Positions 23,901 to 32,383 are shown, numbered from the stretch's first letter. The stretch is 64,000 bases of DNA from Archivesica marissinica (GCA_014843695.1 CM026390.1:18968466-19032465); one strand, 5' to 3'. Notes: generated by a model not told the origin, from the sequence alone. Numbers and translations: made by a program.

Positions 23901-24026
23901 GTTTCAGCTATATTTGCCGAATCAGCATTTGGAAGACGGAGTATACGTTTTGAAGACGAGAGCGAATCAGGTTCCACAGCGCGCATTAAGTTTGCACCAC
24001 TCTATCCATTCTATTTCTGGAGATAG
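14844..24026 (+). CDS. alpha-arrestin (ARRDC-type) gene, six 3' exons
   Basis: Joining 14844-14990, 16219-16445, 18853-19035, 20757-20942, 22044-22539 and 23902-24026 gives about 453 residues with every splice phase compatible. The product is an arrestin-domain protein of the ARRDC/TXNIP kind, a cytosolic adaptor that in known family members links membrane cargo to ubiquitin ligases and endocytosis. The arrestin N half shows KGQGYVHWT, YTYPFQCPLP and GYVRYWVRATIE; the C half shows KRGFVPGEPI, NRKFGRGES and LPIEIIIGTLP. A Ser/Asn/Gln-rich linker and a short tail ending FAPLYPFYFWR follow. Total length is near the family range once the missing first exon (about 40-50 residues) is allowed for; I could not find that exon upstream. 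No PPxY motif is present in these exons. The exact subfamily is uncertain. Confidence 0.93.
15030..16218 (+). repeat. degenerate 54/110-bp intronic array containing splice-acceptor copies
   Basis: The intron before the second recovered exon is filled with diverged units of about 54 bp. Each holds cacgtgttt or a variant, then a caggtan(t/c)ggagag-like block and an agttaactatg-like block. Near the exon the copies form 110 bp dimers. The true acceptor (cacgtgtttcag at 16207-16218) and the first 30 or so coding bases belong to the same repeat. Diverged lookalike acceptors end at 15889, 15999 and 16109. A short unrelated insertion with ttaccctcgcctccagc lies near 15789. Confidence 0.8.
16219..16445 (+). 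CDS. alpha-arrestin exon (end of arrestin N domain)
   Basis: The acceptor is cacgtgtttcag and the donor AAC|GTAAGT at 16445/16446 is consensus. It encodes STGERPDKCYMPAGRYTYPF, then QCPLP, IPCSFEGDLGYVRYWVRATI and PFTVISPLELNGVP. The G-x-Y-x-Y-P-F and GYVRYWVRA segments are typical of ARRDC proteins. The first 30 bases are shared with the upstream intronic repeat. Confidence 0.94.
16772..16945 (-). mobile_element. MITE with hairpin gagacggctc, copy 2
   Basis: This is the reverse orientation of the copy at 13954. It starts gagccgtctcatcaggatct and ends ggtgttgaatgggttaac. It lies within an intron of the alpha-arrestin gene. Confidence 0.7.
17274..18121 (+). mobile_element. internally deleted Tc1/mariner-like element
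   Basis: The inverted ends ctcaattccaaaataaagtg and its complement (ending ggaattgag) are flanked on both sides by TA, the Tc1/mariner target. The element is about 848 bp, roughly half the usual full length. It keeps the transposase N-terminus but lacks the DDE catalytic part. It sits in the alpha-arrestin intron between 16445 and 18853. Confidence 0.88.
17569..17931 (+). pseudogene. truncated Tc1-like transposase N-terminus
   Basis: Starting at the ATG at 17569 the frame encodes about 120 residues. It begins MPRLSENQHIQALTML, shows a helix-turn-helix region with VSRALWCHRNTIIRLRQRF, and then the GRPRVT motif found between the two DNA-binding subdomains of Tc1 transposases. After about residue 85 the protein diverges and ends without the DDE/D catalytic core. 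It is therefore a deletion remnant, perhaps able to bind the element ends but not to transpose. Confidence 0.85.
18195..18795. mobile_element. dispersed repeat, tandem dimer interrupted by a SINE
   Basis: Two related segments of about 145 bp (each with aaactgtgc, tgcctta/tgcctt, gaaatataggcaaat and gtgcgaaat) lie at 18205-18350 and 18600-18790. The second is interrupted by the SINE at 18355-18590. A third copy occupies 22975-23425 and is interrupted by a different SINE. The family is unknown to me; non-coding. Confidence 0.6.
18355..18590 (-). mobile_element. tRNA-Thr-headed SINE, head-truncated, with target duplication
   Basis: The copy runs from the tail gtgttttacgtttatttatc to gcgatccctg and then an A-rich run. 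The flanks both read aaactgtgcact, a 12 bp target-site duplication, so the insertion borders are clear. Part of the tRNA head has been lost. Confidence 0.85.
18853..19035 (+). CDS. alpha-arrestin exon (inter-domain and start of C domain)
   Basis: The acceptor is tgtattttcag and the donor ATG|GTATAT follows 19035. It is a phase 0-0 exon of 61 codons. It encodes MCCLCCLSGPITASLCLQKR and GFVPGEPIRFGVEISNLS. The CCLCC-SGPI stretch followed by G-(F/Y)-V-P-G-E is a hallmark of ARRDC proteins at the N/C domain junction. Confidence 0.94.
19050..19445 (+). pseudogene. hAT-type transposon relic with BED zinc-finger piece
   Basis: Just after the exon donor, agaggtgcaacgatttatcg resembles a hAT terminal sequence. 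Near 19322-19420 one frame reads HFAFKKKDGVVEKANTICKH and then CSASVSYKSGTTS, which looks like a BED zinc finger (C-x2-C) from a hAT transposase. A stop codon lies immediately upstream of this piece and the frame ends soon after. It is a dead fragment inside the alpha-arrestin intron. Confidence 0.65.
19788..19992. mobile_element. fold-back element with gttatttcatggg arms
   Basis: The left arm starts gttatttcatgggtgtttgg and the right arm ends ccatgaaataac. Both carry gggaacagtcaaaact, and the centre contains a duplicated cctcgggcaacagttcgaaa. It is almost wholly self-complementary. The following intron stretch to 20756 shows only a short related palindrome near 20410-20455. Confidence 0.8.
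20757..20942 (+). CDS. alpha-arrestin exon (arrestin C domain)
   Basis: The acceptor is attcattgcag and the donor GAG|GTAAGG. It is a phase 0-0 exon of 62 codons encoding TTVFKTQTVCRSTTQQICKV, GRGESITWFCDQLVVPPVPP and SIISIKYTLE. The G-R-G-x-x-x-x-W and I-x-I-x-Y-x-L-x segments fit the arrestin C beta-sheet. Confidence 0.94.
21040..21785. other. G-rich, strand-asymmetric intronic segment
   Basis: The + strand is rich in ggga, gggg and ggatg motifs over about 740 bases. Loosely repeated phrases include ggatgcgtct and ggatgaatc. The strand bias leaves a 180-residue open frame on the - strand (21229-21771), rich in Ser, Pro and His, with no family signature. I read it as a decayed minisatellite within the intron rather than a gene. 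Confidence 0.5.
22044..22539 (+). CDS. alpha-arrestin exon (end of C domain and polar linker)
   Basis: The acceptor is catctgttttcag and the donor CGAA|GTAAGT follows 22539, leaving phase 1. The first part (LRVDPVGPAFDLTLPIEIII) closes the arrestin C domain with the usual L-P-I-x-I-G-T-x-P strand. The remaining 120 or so residues are low-complexity and rich in Ser, Asn and Gln, with loose repeats of the type SRSSQQSN. Neither PPxY nor another WW-ligand motif is seen. Confidence 0.93.
22622..22915 (-). mobile_element. tRNA-Thr-headed SINE, well-preserved copy
   Basis: A full-length copy on the - strand runs from the tail tgttttacgtttatttatcg to the head ending tggactacatatccgtctg. It lies in the last intron of the alpha-arrestin gene. 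Confidence 0.87.
22975..23425. mobile_element. dispersed repeat interrupted by a tRNA-headed SINE
   Basis: It shares aaactgtgcacttgcctta, gaaatatagg and gtgcaatgtgtg with 18195-18795. The SINE at 23111-23323 splits it, the two parts joining as ...aaattagt / gtgcaatg.... Confidence 0.6.
23111..23323 (-). mobile_element. tRNA-headed SINE sharing the 3' end of the local CR1-like LINE
   Basis: Read on the - strand, the head resembles a tRNA (tggtccagtggtagagcg as box A, gggttcgttactc near box B). The 3' end reads acatgtctacgtccccgcaa and then gacatta, ending in ATAC repeats. That 3' end matches the LINE at 13394-13448 over about 38 bases. Such sharing is the known hallmark of a SINE mobilised by that LINE's machinery. 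Confidence 0.8.
23576..23769. mobile_element. MITE with tacagtc...gactgta-like ends, copy 1
   Basis: The left end tacagtccaccctgtctat and the right end cacaggtttgattgta are imperfect inverted repeats. The interior repeats gtggcctt. It is related in end sequence to elements at 30167, 30598 and 32384. Confidence 0.6.
23902..24026 (+). CDS. alpha-arrestin last coding exon
   Basis: The acceptor is tgttttatgcag and the exon enters at phase 1, completing the codon left by the previous donor. It encodes ISAIFAESAFGRRSIRFEDE and ends KFAPLYPFYFWR, with stop TAG at 24024-24026. The F-x-P-x-Y-P-x-Y ending is common at ARRDC C-termini. The stop codon lies within the first unit of the 53 bp array that follows. 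Confidence 0.9.
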
Positions 24027-26633
24027 CATCTGGGAATACACTACACTACAGATCGCGTGGCTGACATTGTTGGTGATAGCATACCACGTGTTACTACACT
24101 ACATATCACGTGACTGACAGTGTTGATGATATCATACCACGTGCTACTACACTACAGATCGCGTGACTGTCATGTTTGATGATAGCATACCACGTGTTAC
24201 TACACTACAGATCACGTGACTGCCATGTTTGATGATAGCATACCACGTGTTACTACACTACAGATCACGTGACTGCCATGTTTGATGATAGCATACCACG
24301 TGTTACTACACTACAGATCACGTGACTGCCATGTTTGATGATAGCATACCACGTGTTACTACACTACAGATCACGTGACTGCCATGTTTGATGATAGCAT
24401 ACCACGTGTTACTACACTACAGATCACGTGACTGCCATGTTTGATGATAGCATACCACGTGTTACTACACTACAGATCACGTGACTGCCATGTTTGATGA
24501 TAGCATACCACGTGTTACTACACTACAGATCACGTGACTGCCATGTTTGATGATAGCATACCACGTGTTACTACACTACAGATCACGTGACTGCCATTGT
24601 TGATGATAGCATACCACGTGTTACTACACTACAGATCGCGTGACTGACATTGTTGGTGATAGCATACCACGTGTTACTACACTGCAGATCACGTGACTGC
24701 CATTGTTGGTGATAGCATACCGCGTGTTACTACACTACAGATCACGTGACTGGCATTGTTGATGATAGCATACCACGTGTTACTACACTACAGATCACGT
24801 GGCTGACAGTGTTGGTGATAGCATACCACGTGATACTACACTACAGATCGCGTGACTGCCATGTTTGATGATAGCATACCACGTGTTACTACACTACAGA
24901 TCGCGTGACTGACATTGTTAATGATAGCATACCACGTGTTACTACACTACAGATCGCGTGACTGACATTGTTGATGATAGCATACCACGTGTTACTACAC
25001 TGCAGATCACGTGACTGCCATTGTTGGTGATAGCATACCGCGTGTTACTACACTACAGATCACGTGACTGGCATTGTTGATGATAGCATACCACGTGTTA
25101 CTACACTACAGATCACGTGGCTGACAGTGTTGGTGATAGCATACCACGTGATACTACACTACAGATCGCGTGACTGCCATGTTTGATGATAGCATACCAC
25201 GTGTTACTACACTACAGATCGCGTGACTGACATTGTTAATGATAGCATACCACGTGTTACTACACTACAGATCGCGTGACTGACATTGTTGATGATAGCA
25301 TACCACGTGTTACTACACTGCAGATCACGTGACTGCCATTGTTGGTGATAGCATACCGCGTGTTACTACACTACAGATCACGTGACTGGCATTGTTGATG
25401 ATAGCATACCACGTGTTACTACACTACAGATCACGTGACTGACAGTGTTGGTGATAGCATACCGCGTGTTACTACACTACAGATCACGTGACTGGCATTG
25501 TTGATGATAGCATACCACGTGATACTACACTACAGATCGCGTGACTGCCATGTTTGATGATAGCATACCACGTGTTACTACACTACAGATCGCGTGACTG
25601 CCATGTTTGATGATAGCATACCACGTGTTACTACACTACAGATCGCGTGACTGACATTGTTGGTGATAGCATACCACGTGTTACTACACTACAGATCGCG
25701 TGACTGCCATGTTTGATGATAGCATACCACGTGTTACTACACTACAGATCACGTGATTGACATTGTTGGTGATAGCATACCACGTGTTACTACACTACAG
25801 ATCGCGTGATTGACATTGTTGGTGATAGCATACAACGTGTTACTACACTACAGATCACGTGACTGACATTGTTAATGATAGCATACAACGTGTTACTACA
25901 CCACAGATCGCGTGACTGCCATGTTTGTTGATAGCATACCACGTGTTACTACACTACAGATCACGTGACTGCCATGTTTGATGATAGCATACCACGTGTT
26001 ACTACACTACAGATCACGTGACTGACATTGTTAATGATAGCATACTACGTGTTACTACACTACAGATCGCGTGACTGACATTGTTGATGATAGCATACCA
26101 CGTGTTGCTACACTGCAGATCACGTGACTGCCATTGTTGGTGATAGCATACCGCGTGTTACTACACTACAGATCACGTGACTGGCATTGTTGATGATAGC
26201 ATACCACGTGTTACTACACTACAGATCACGTGACTGACAGTGTTGGTGATAGCATACAACGTGATACTACACTACAGATCGCGTGACTGCCATGTTTGAT
26301 GATAGCATACCACGTGTTACTACACTACAGATCGCGTGACTGCCATGTTTGATGATAGCATACCACGTGTTACTACACTACAGATCACGTGACTGACATT
26401 GTTAATGATAGCATACCACGTGTTACTACACTACAGATCACGTGACTGACAGTGTTGGTGATAGCATACCACGTGTTACTACACTACAGATCACGTGACT
26501 GACAGTGTTGGTGATAGCATACCACGTGATACTACACTACAGATCGCGTGACTGCCATGTTTGATGATAGCATACCACGTGTTACTACACTACATATCAC
26601 GTGACTGCCATGTTTGATATGATAGCATACCAC
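24022..26633. repeat. 53-bp E-box-rich array in the alpha-arrestin 3' UTR region
   Basis: About 49 copies of a 53 bp unit contain gatagcataccacgtgttac and tacactacagatcacgtgac. Most units carry two CACGTG palindromes, about 16 bases apart; some have CGCGTG instead. The first unit starts at 24022, inside the last codons, and is diverged in its second quarter. A higher-order period of 318 bp (six units) is seen, for example by ctgcagatcacgtg at 24682, 25000 and 25318. Confidence 0.96.
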
Positions 26634-26854
26634 GATATATAATATGTAATGAGACTTTGTATTTATCTTACATTGATGAAATAATTAGAAATTGAGTGAG
26701 TTTATGTACAGGGATATTGTAATATGTTCATTATATACTCATGCTGTATTGCATACTTTGCCTTCTCCACATAATTGTCACCACTATGTGTTAATAGTTG
26801 TGTATATATATATTGTTGTACCTCATGGGTCATATTGACCTACTGGAGTTTGAA

Positions 26855-26860
26855 AATAAA
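26855..26860 (+). terminator. candidate polyadenylation signal AATAAA
   Basis: This AATAAA lies about 220 bases after the end of the 53 bp array and is a canonical + strand signal downstream of the alpha-arrestin stop codon. If it is used, the mRNA would carry the whole array in its 3' UTR. An earlier signal cannot be excluded. Confidence 0.4.
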
Positions 26861-26924
26861 CATTCTTCTACCACGTAGTGTTACTCACAATGTTAGTTTT
26901 TAGTTTATACAAATGTATTTTAGC

Positions 26925-27132
26925 TCGATTGCGAAACAAGTTATTTCAACTTATATAAATCACTCTCGAGACCTCATTCCTGATGGAATCCATCGCCACG
27001 AGGGAGAGAAGAGGCAATGTGGAATTTAAATGCCTTGCCTAAGGGCACAATCGTAACGGCTCCAGTGGGGCTCGAACTCCGGACCTTTCGCACCTGAAGC
27101 GAACACGCATCCACTGCGCTATCACGACTTCC
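26925..27132 (-). mobile_element. tRNA-headed SINE, second type
   Basis: On the - strand the head contains gtcgtgatagcgcagtgg (box A-like) and ggagttcgagccccact (box B-like). The body carries ccttaggcaaggcattt and the tail ends in agcgattgcg-related bases. The tail resembles that of the Glu-type SINE. Confidence 0.75.
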
Positions 27133-27317
27133 ACAATGTTACTGACATATTCTGCTGTTTGACTTGTTTCTACACGGATACGTTGTTGGTGGTGCAGGGT
27201 TTTGTATGTAGCATGCGTAATTGGTGCAACCACGGAACTGCATCATAACCATGTGTGTAGACAAGACACTGACTGCTCAAGTGTTCCAATTATGTTTACA
27301 CCACGGTGACGCTGGAG

Positions 27318-27480
27318 CTGTTACGATTGTGTCCTTAGGCAAGGCATTTAATTTCCACGTTGCCTCTTCTCTCTCCCTCGTGGAGATGGATTCCATCAGG
27401 AATGAGGTCTCGAGAGTGATTAATATAAGTTATAAGAACTTGTTTCGCAATCGAGCTAAAATAAATTTGTATAAATGTTT
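27318..27480 (+). mobile_element. inverted partial copy of the second-type SINE
   Basis: It contains ttaggcaaggcatttaattt, cctcgtgg and gagtgattaatataagtta in the orientation opposite to 26925-27132. It lacks the tRNA head. The following stretch to 27966 shows no recognised feature. Confidence 0.75.
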
Positions 27481-27966
27481 ACACCAGAGGCGTATCCAGT
27501 GGAATTGAGCACCCCCTTAATTTCCACAGTGATGATTTATCATTCGTTAATTTCCTATTCTAATATAACTATTCGTGTGTTGTGTCTTTTTTAAATAAGA
27601 AAACCATTGCTTAAAAATATGATAATCCATTTTGAATTTAATTGAAGAATATGAAATACTGTTTTGACTAGAATGGTCTTTATTCCGTTCTGCTCTCTCC
27701 GTAGCCTCGTTTCATAATAGCAAATATACGAGTGTGTTTAAATGACTTTTAGCATGTTTTATCAAATGGGACACCCACATACAGTGCAACCTCGTCATAC
27801 TGAACGATATGCTTTATCTTTTCTATAATTGTTTTGTTGTGTTACTCTTTAAACCCAATTAGTCTACTATCAAAGCACAATATGTCTTCTATGAAAACAT
27901 TTTCTTTTAAAAAGTAGTTTCAGCACACAGTATACATGCGCATGCGCTATCAAAACACTGTTACAC

Positions 27967-28238
27967 CTGCCTGTGCACATATACTAGAGGACATAGAAAA
28001 CGTACACCTGCCTGTGCACATATACTAGAGGACATAGAACACGCACACCTACATTATATACTAGAGGACACAGAAAACGCACACATACATTATATACTAG
28101 AGGACATAGAAAACACACACCTACTTTATATACTAGAGGACATAGAAAACGCACACCTACATTATATACTAGAGGACATAGAAAACACACACCTACATTA
28201 TATACTAGAGGACATAGAAAACGCACACCTACATTATA
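27967..28238. repeat. 36-bp array derived from a MITE terminal repeat
   Basis: Seven to eight units of mostly 36 bp contain tatatactagaggacataga and aaacgcacacctacat. The unit contains the terminal repeat of the adjoining MITE. Because 36 is a multiple of three, an 80-residue open frame exists on the - strand, but it is a by-product. Confidence 0.93.
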
Positions 28239-28420
28239 TGATTATTATTACATGAAAACGAAATAGGAAAGATTCCATCAAAGATATATCACATCTTTAT
28301 TACAAAACACAAACTGAACAACTAAAAATATTCCAAAATGTTTAAAATTATGTATTTATATTTTTCATGTAAAAAGAAACTTATCCGATGTGTGCGTTTT
28401 CTATGTCCTCTAGTATAATT
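28201..28420. mobile_element. MITE with tatactagaggacatag ends
   Basis: The last 36 bp unit (28201-28228) and the sequence at 28391-28418 are perfect inverted copies for about 28 bases (tatactagaggacatagaaa continuing acgcacac). They enclose about 160 bases of AT-rich DNA. The left terminal repeat is the monomer of the array to its left. Confidence 0.8.
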
Positions 28421-28653
28421 ACAGTGTTTACATTGCCTAAAATATGCAGCCAAATGTTTGTGAGACTTTAGACCTAGTTATTGCCGATATCTACAACGTT
28501 TATATATTTCGTTTATGAAATAAAGATGTATTAGCAAGAAATAAAGATAATATTCAAAACTGTTTGACCCATTTCAACCATTCAGCTGTAAGATAGTTCG
28601 TATTCCGGAAGTTCCCTAGACACAAGTTGAGCAGGTGAGAATGCTACTCCCTA

Positions 28654-28881
28654 TTAACCCTGTCAACACCAAGTAACTGACATGGACTGGTCCATGATAT
28701 TCTTAGACCAATAAATTACATTCAGACCAGTTCATTTATCAAGATGGGTAATTTTGTCTAAAATTAGTAATACTACTTGCAAAAAGTGCAGATCCTGATG
28801 AGACGGCTCGTCACGAGCCGGCTCATCTGGATCTACACTTTTTCAAAGCCTATTTAGAGGCCTGTGGGGTTGAAAGGGTTA
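28654..28881 (+). mobile_element. MITE with hairpin gagacggctc, copy 3
   Basis: It begins ttaaccctgtcaacacc, contains tgacatggactggtccatga and the hairpin gagacggctcgtcacgagcc, and ends ggggttgaaagggtta. A further right-end-like copy (ggtgttgaaagggttaac) lies at 28923-28940. Confidence 0.75.
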
Positions 28882-29039
28882 CACTTTATTTATTTTACAA
28901 AGATTGATAAATAGAGGTATGTGGTGTTGAAAGGGTTAACGAAAGTATCCCCATATATCGACGAGTGTTCACATTCTTGCTGGGCTATCAAAGCTATGCA
29001 GAAACAACATGGATATAATCTGGAATATAGGAGCTATTT

Positions 29040-29326
29040 CGGGTGTGTTTTACGTTTATTTATCGTCGCTACCGGTTGCCAATATGAGCGATGCCTTCTG
29101 AAGAGATTAGTCATTTTAGATTTGTGGACGATAGTGCAATGATACAGAGAGAGACCCATTCCAGAGTCTCCTCTGGTTCGTTTACGTGCACGATGTAAAC
29201 ACCGACACGAAACCTCGGTTTAAAGTCCCATCTCAAAAACTGTTAATTTTATTAGGGTCAGGTGGGGGATCGAACCTGATTACCAGTCCAACGTTTTAAC
29301 CACTGGAATACATAGCCATCTATTTC
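29040..29326 (-). mobile_element. tRNA-Thr-headed SINE
   Basis: A - strand copy from gtgttttacgtttatttatc to a head in which part of the box B flank is deleted (gatcgaacctgattaccag). Confidence 0.83.
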
Positions 29327-29381
29327 GCCGCGCCTAACTATCGGAGATGCAGTAGCTACTTGAGCATCCATAGCCATTGAA

Positions 29382-29776
29382 CCAGTGAGACACATTAGTC
29401 AGTTACTGTCCCCGAATACTCCTAAAAGTAGATGTGTCCTCTTAATAGGTTTCCTCTGTTTTTATCGTTGTTTCCTTTGCATCACATGTTATCCATTTTC
29501 ACCCGTTTGCTCATCTTATGATTATTAAATTATTTTAAATCTCGACACAAATTTTACAATATATCCAATAGATACTTTATTGTAAACATTTGTAATCAAT
29601 TAATAAACATGATTGTGCTACAATTACATTATCACACTGCAACATGTTGTTAGGGAGCAACAGTATAACAACGGATTCCAATTAAAAGGACCAATATACA
29701 ATAGTAACATTTTGGGATAAATCGGACTGCATATGGCAAGGGAGGTAATAGAAAAACAAGCATTGTCTTTCATTAT
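29382..29776. mobile_element. MITE with atgagagacat ends, copy 4 (diverged)
   Basis: It shares ggtttcctctgtttttatcg, tgcaacatgttgttagg and aagggaggtaatagaaaa with the other copies, in the same order and length. The ends are diverged (gtgagacacattag, tgtctttcatta). Confidence 0.65.
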
Positions 29777-30166
29777 GAGTGGACGCTTGGACTAATCATG
29801 GTCCAGGAATGCTTATATCTGGGCAAAACACATTCATGGACGCTTGTCTCTAGACAACTCACTATCGAACGCTTACCTGTATAAACGACTTTCCAGGAAC
29901 GCTTACCTCTATAAACCACTTTCCTAGAACGCTTACCTGTTCCAGAACTCCTGACATGACTATCCAAGTGGTCACAATAACAGATACTGTTCTTACCAGG
30001 GTGTAACATAAAACAAACACAATACAATGGAATGGTTGTTCATCATATAAGAATAAAATTTAAACGAATTAATAAAATAGCCTGATAAATTTGCAGTTAA
30101 CATGACATACTTAACAATATACGTTACAACATTTGTAATTGGTCACAGTAGGTTTATATAATTATT

Positions 30167-30415
30167 CAGTCGTCAAACTTGCATTAAGAGACCACCAAAG
30201 GGAATGGCAAAAAGCGGCCTCTAAGCAGATACAGTCTCTTAATGCATTCAGTCGTCAAACTTGTATTAAGAGACCACCAAAGGGGATGGCAAAAAGCGGT
30301 CTCTAAGCAGATAAGATCTCTTAATGCCTGCTTATTTGTTCCATAACAACACAATTGGGAAATCAAACAGTGGTCTCTTAATGCACGTTGTCTTTCGAGC
30401 AAGTTTGACTGTATT
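30167..30415. mobile_element. MITE-like element with duplicated left part
   Basis: The segment gtcgtcaaacttg and the following 60 or so bases (aagagaccaccaaaggg) occur twice in tandem. The right end cgagcaagtttgactgta is inverted to the left end. It is related to the tacagtcaaacctgt-ended elements. Confidence 0.55.
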
Positions 30416-30507
30416 TGTAAGTTTTCATATTTGACTTTGACTTGTAGGGCCTACTCTTCCGGAGGCGGTTCAGTGTGTTACATTTGGACCACATTTTATA
30501 GCCTTGC

Positions 30508-30540
30508 TTGCTTACTTACTTACTTACTTACTTACTGGTC
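30508..30540. repeat. (TTAC)n microsatellite
   Basis: About seven TTAC or CTTA tetranucleotides in a row. Confidence 0.95.
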
Positions 30541-30597
30541 CGTTCATTTGAAAGAGGTTGAGATGCTTATATATTTACATCTGGTTCATATAGAAAT

Positions 30598-30915
30598 ACA
30601 GTCGCACCTGTCTATTACGACCACCGATAAGACGACAAACATATGCACTATATATATATTGTATAATGTATTATATATATTCGGATGTGGTCTATATTCG
30701 GATATGATCTATATTCGGATATGTCTATATTCGGATATGATCTATATTCGGATATGATCTATATTCGGATATGTCTATGTTCGGATATGATCCATATTCG
30801 GATATGATATATATTCGGATATGTCTATATTCGGATATGGTCTATGTTCGGATATGATCCATATTCGGATATGGTCTATATTCGGAAGTAGTATTTCGCA
30901 CAAGTCTGATTGTAT
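30598..30915. mobile_element. MITE-like element enclosing a tattcggatatg array
   Basis: The ends tacagtcgcacctgtctat and cacaagtctgattgta are imperfect inverted repeats. Between them, at 30675-30895, lies a short tandem array of 17-18 bp units (tatattcggatatgatc and the variant tatgtcta). Confidence 0.65.
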
Positions 30916-31713
30916 GAGTTAAAGCTGATAGTTATATACTTGTATACATGAAAAAGGTCGTGCACGTGCATAACATAAATAGTTGGCACTGGAAAACGAT
31001 GTTTTGACGAAGAATCATCCAGTCAAGCAAACGAGCTTTGACATGTTAACATTTCAAGTTATTTTCTACAACGATAACCTTCAGACTTATTTATGCTAGT
31101 TATCTTGGCGTGTTTATTAGCTGCAACTAGTTGAAGCTGGATTCCATGCATATATTAATATACCATCAAACCTGTGGGAAAAGCTACGCTCAATCCAAAG
31201 CCAGATTGCCAGTATAAACACGTGACTAATTTATTTTACCACATGACGTAATGATATGACGTTACTTTGCTTAGCGTCATATCTATATATATAGAAGAAG
31301 TAAGTGTGTCCCCTGAGCGTCATGATTGCACATGCGCATTCCATGACGCTAAGGAGACACAATAACGTCTTCAGCCATTATTGTGCAATAAACTGGGAAG
31401 GGAAGGTGTGTAGCAAAATCACAAAATGGCAAATTTGGACGTAATTAATCACTATGGTGAGACAACGTGTTTAGGCATATTGTCGGATGGAAAACCCAAA
31501 GTGTGACCAATTAGTAATTGTGCTCAATGGACGTTCATAATGTAATGGTACAGTGCGACCTGTGTATAGGTTCAGTGCTTAACTGATTGTATTCTTCAAC
31601 TTAGATTTCAATATTTCTGATCTCTATGCAATCGTTGATATTTAACAGTTGTTTACATTATTCCTTTAGTCCAAGCTCCGGGTCTGCCAACACTTAGGTA
31701 AAACATTTGCTCC
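30916..31713. other. no recognised gene; palindrome near 31300-31360
   Basis: The only structure is an inverted pair, gtgtcccctgagcgtcatg and catgacgctaaggagacac, around 31305-31352. A TATA-like tatatatatag lies just upstream and an ATG at 31425 opens a 26-codon frame. That could be a promoter or just another small inverted-repeat element. I cannot decide. Confidence 0.3.
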
Positions 31714-31878
31714 TGTTCGATCCCCCGTCTGACCATAATAAAATTAACAGTATTTCAGATGGGACTTTAAACCGAGGTCTCGTGTCGGTGCTGTACACCG
31801 TGCACGTAAAAGAACCAGAGGAGAATCTGTAATGGGTATGTCTGTATCATTGCACTATCCTCCAAAAATCTAAAATGA
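31714..31878 (+). mobile_element. tRNA-Thr-headed SINE, 5'-truncated
   Basis: It starts inside box B (gttcgatcccccgtctgacc), continues through cgtgcacgtaaaagaacc and stops at ccaaaaatctaaaatga. A more complete copy follows directly, giving a tandem pair. Confidence 0.8.
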
Positions 31879-31879
31879 A

Positions 31880-32172
31880 TACAGACGGATCAGTCATCCA
31901 GTGGTTAACACGTTTGACGGGTAATCCAGGGATGGCAGGTTCGATCCCCCGTCTGACCCTAATACAATTAACAGTCTTTCAGATGGGACTGTAAGCCGAT
32001 GTCTCGTGTCGGTGCTTTACACAGTACACGTAAAAGAACAAGAGGAGATTTTGGAATTGGTCTCTGTCGGTATCATTGCACTATCATCCAAAATCTAAAA
32101 TGACTAATCTTTTCAGGAGGCGTCGCTCATATTGGCAACCGGTAGCGACGATATATAAACATAAAACACACT
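31880..32172 (+). mobile_element. tRNA-Thr-headed SINE, full length
   Basis: It carries a head with tcatccagtggttaacacg and ggttcgatccc, the full body, and the tail gacgatatataaacataaaa. Confidence 0.85.
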
Positions 32173-32383
32173 CTTTTGCAATAACATAGTGGTATGCCAC
32201 TTGTTCTGGTTACGTTAAATCACACTGTGGTAAGTCCCTTGTTCACTGTTATATGTTATTCTGGTACCCAAACCTATGCCTGCACTTACACCAGTATAAT
32301 ATTAATGTTTCTGGATGATACGTGGCCTTGTGACCTGCGAAACCATCACAAAATTATCATATAGAACTGAATACCTAACTACC

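Noticed and set aside
24075..26600. Canonical carbohydrate response elements (two E-boxes 5 bases apart)
   Set aside because: E-boxes in the 53 bp unit are about 16 and 25 bases apart, so the classic element is absent; only a general E-box enrichment is claimed.
24022..26633. CRISPR-like array
   Set aside because: Units are contiguous 53 bp repeats without unique spacers, in a spliced eukaryotic locus.
31270..31510. Possible promoter and first exon (TATA-like box, ATG at 31425, GT after about 30 bases)
   Set aside because: The adjoining inverted repeat suggests a small mobile element, and no downstream exon could be matched.
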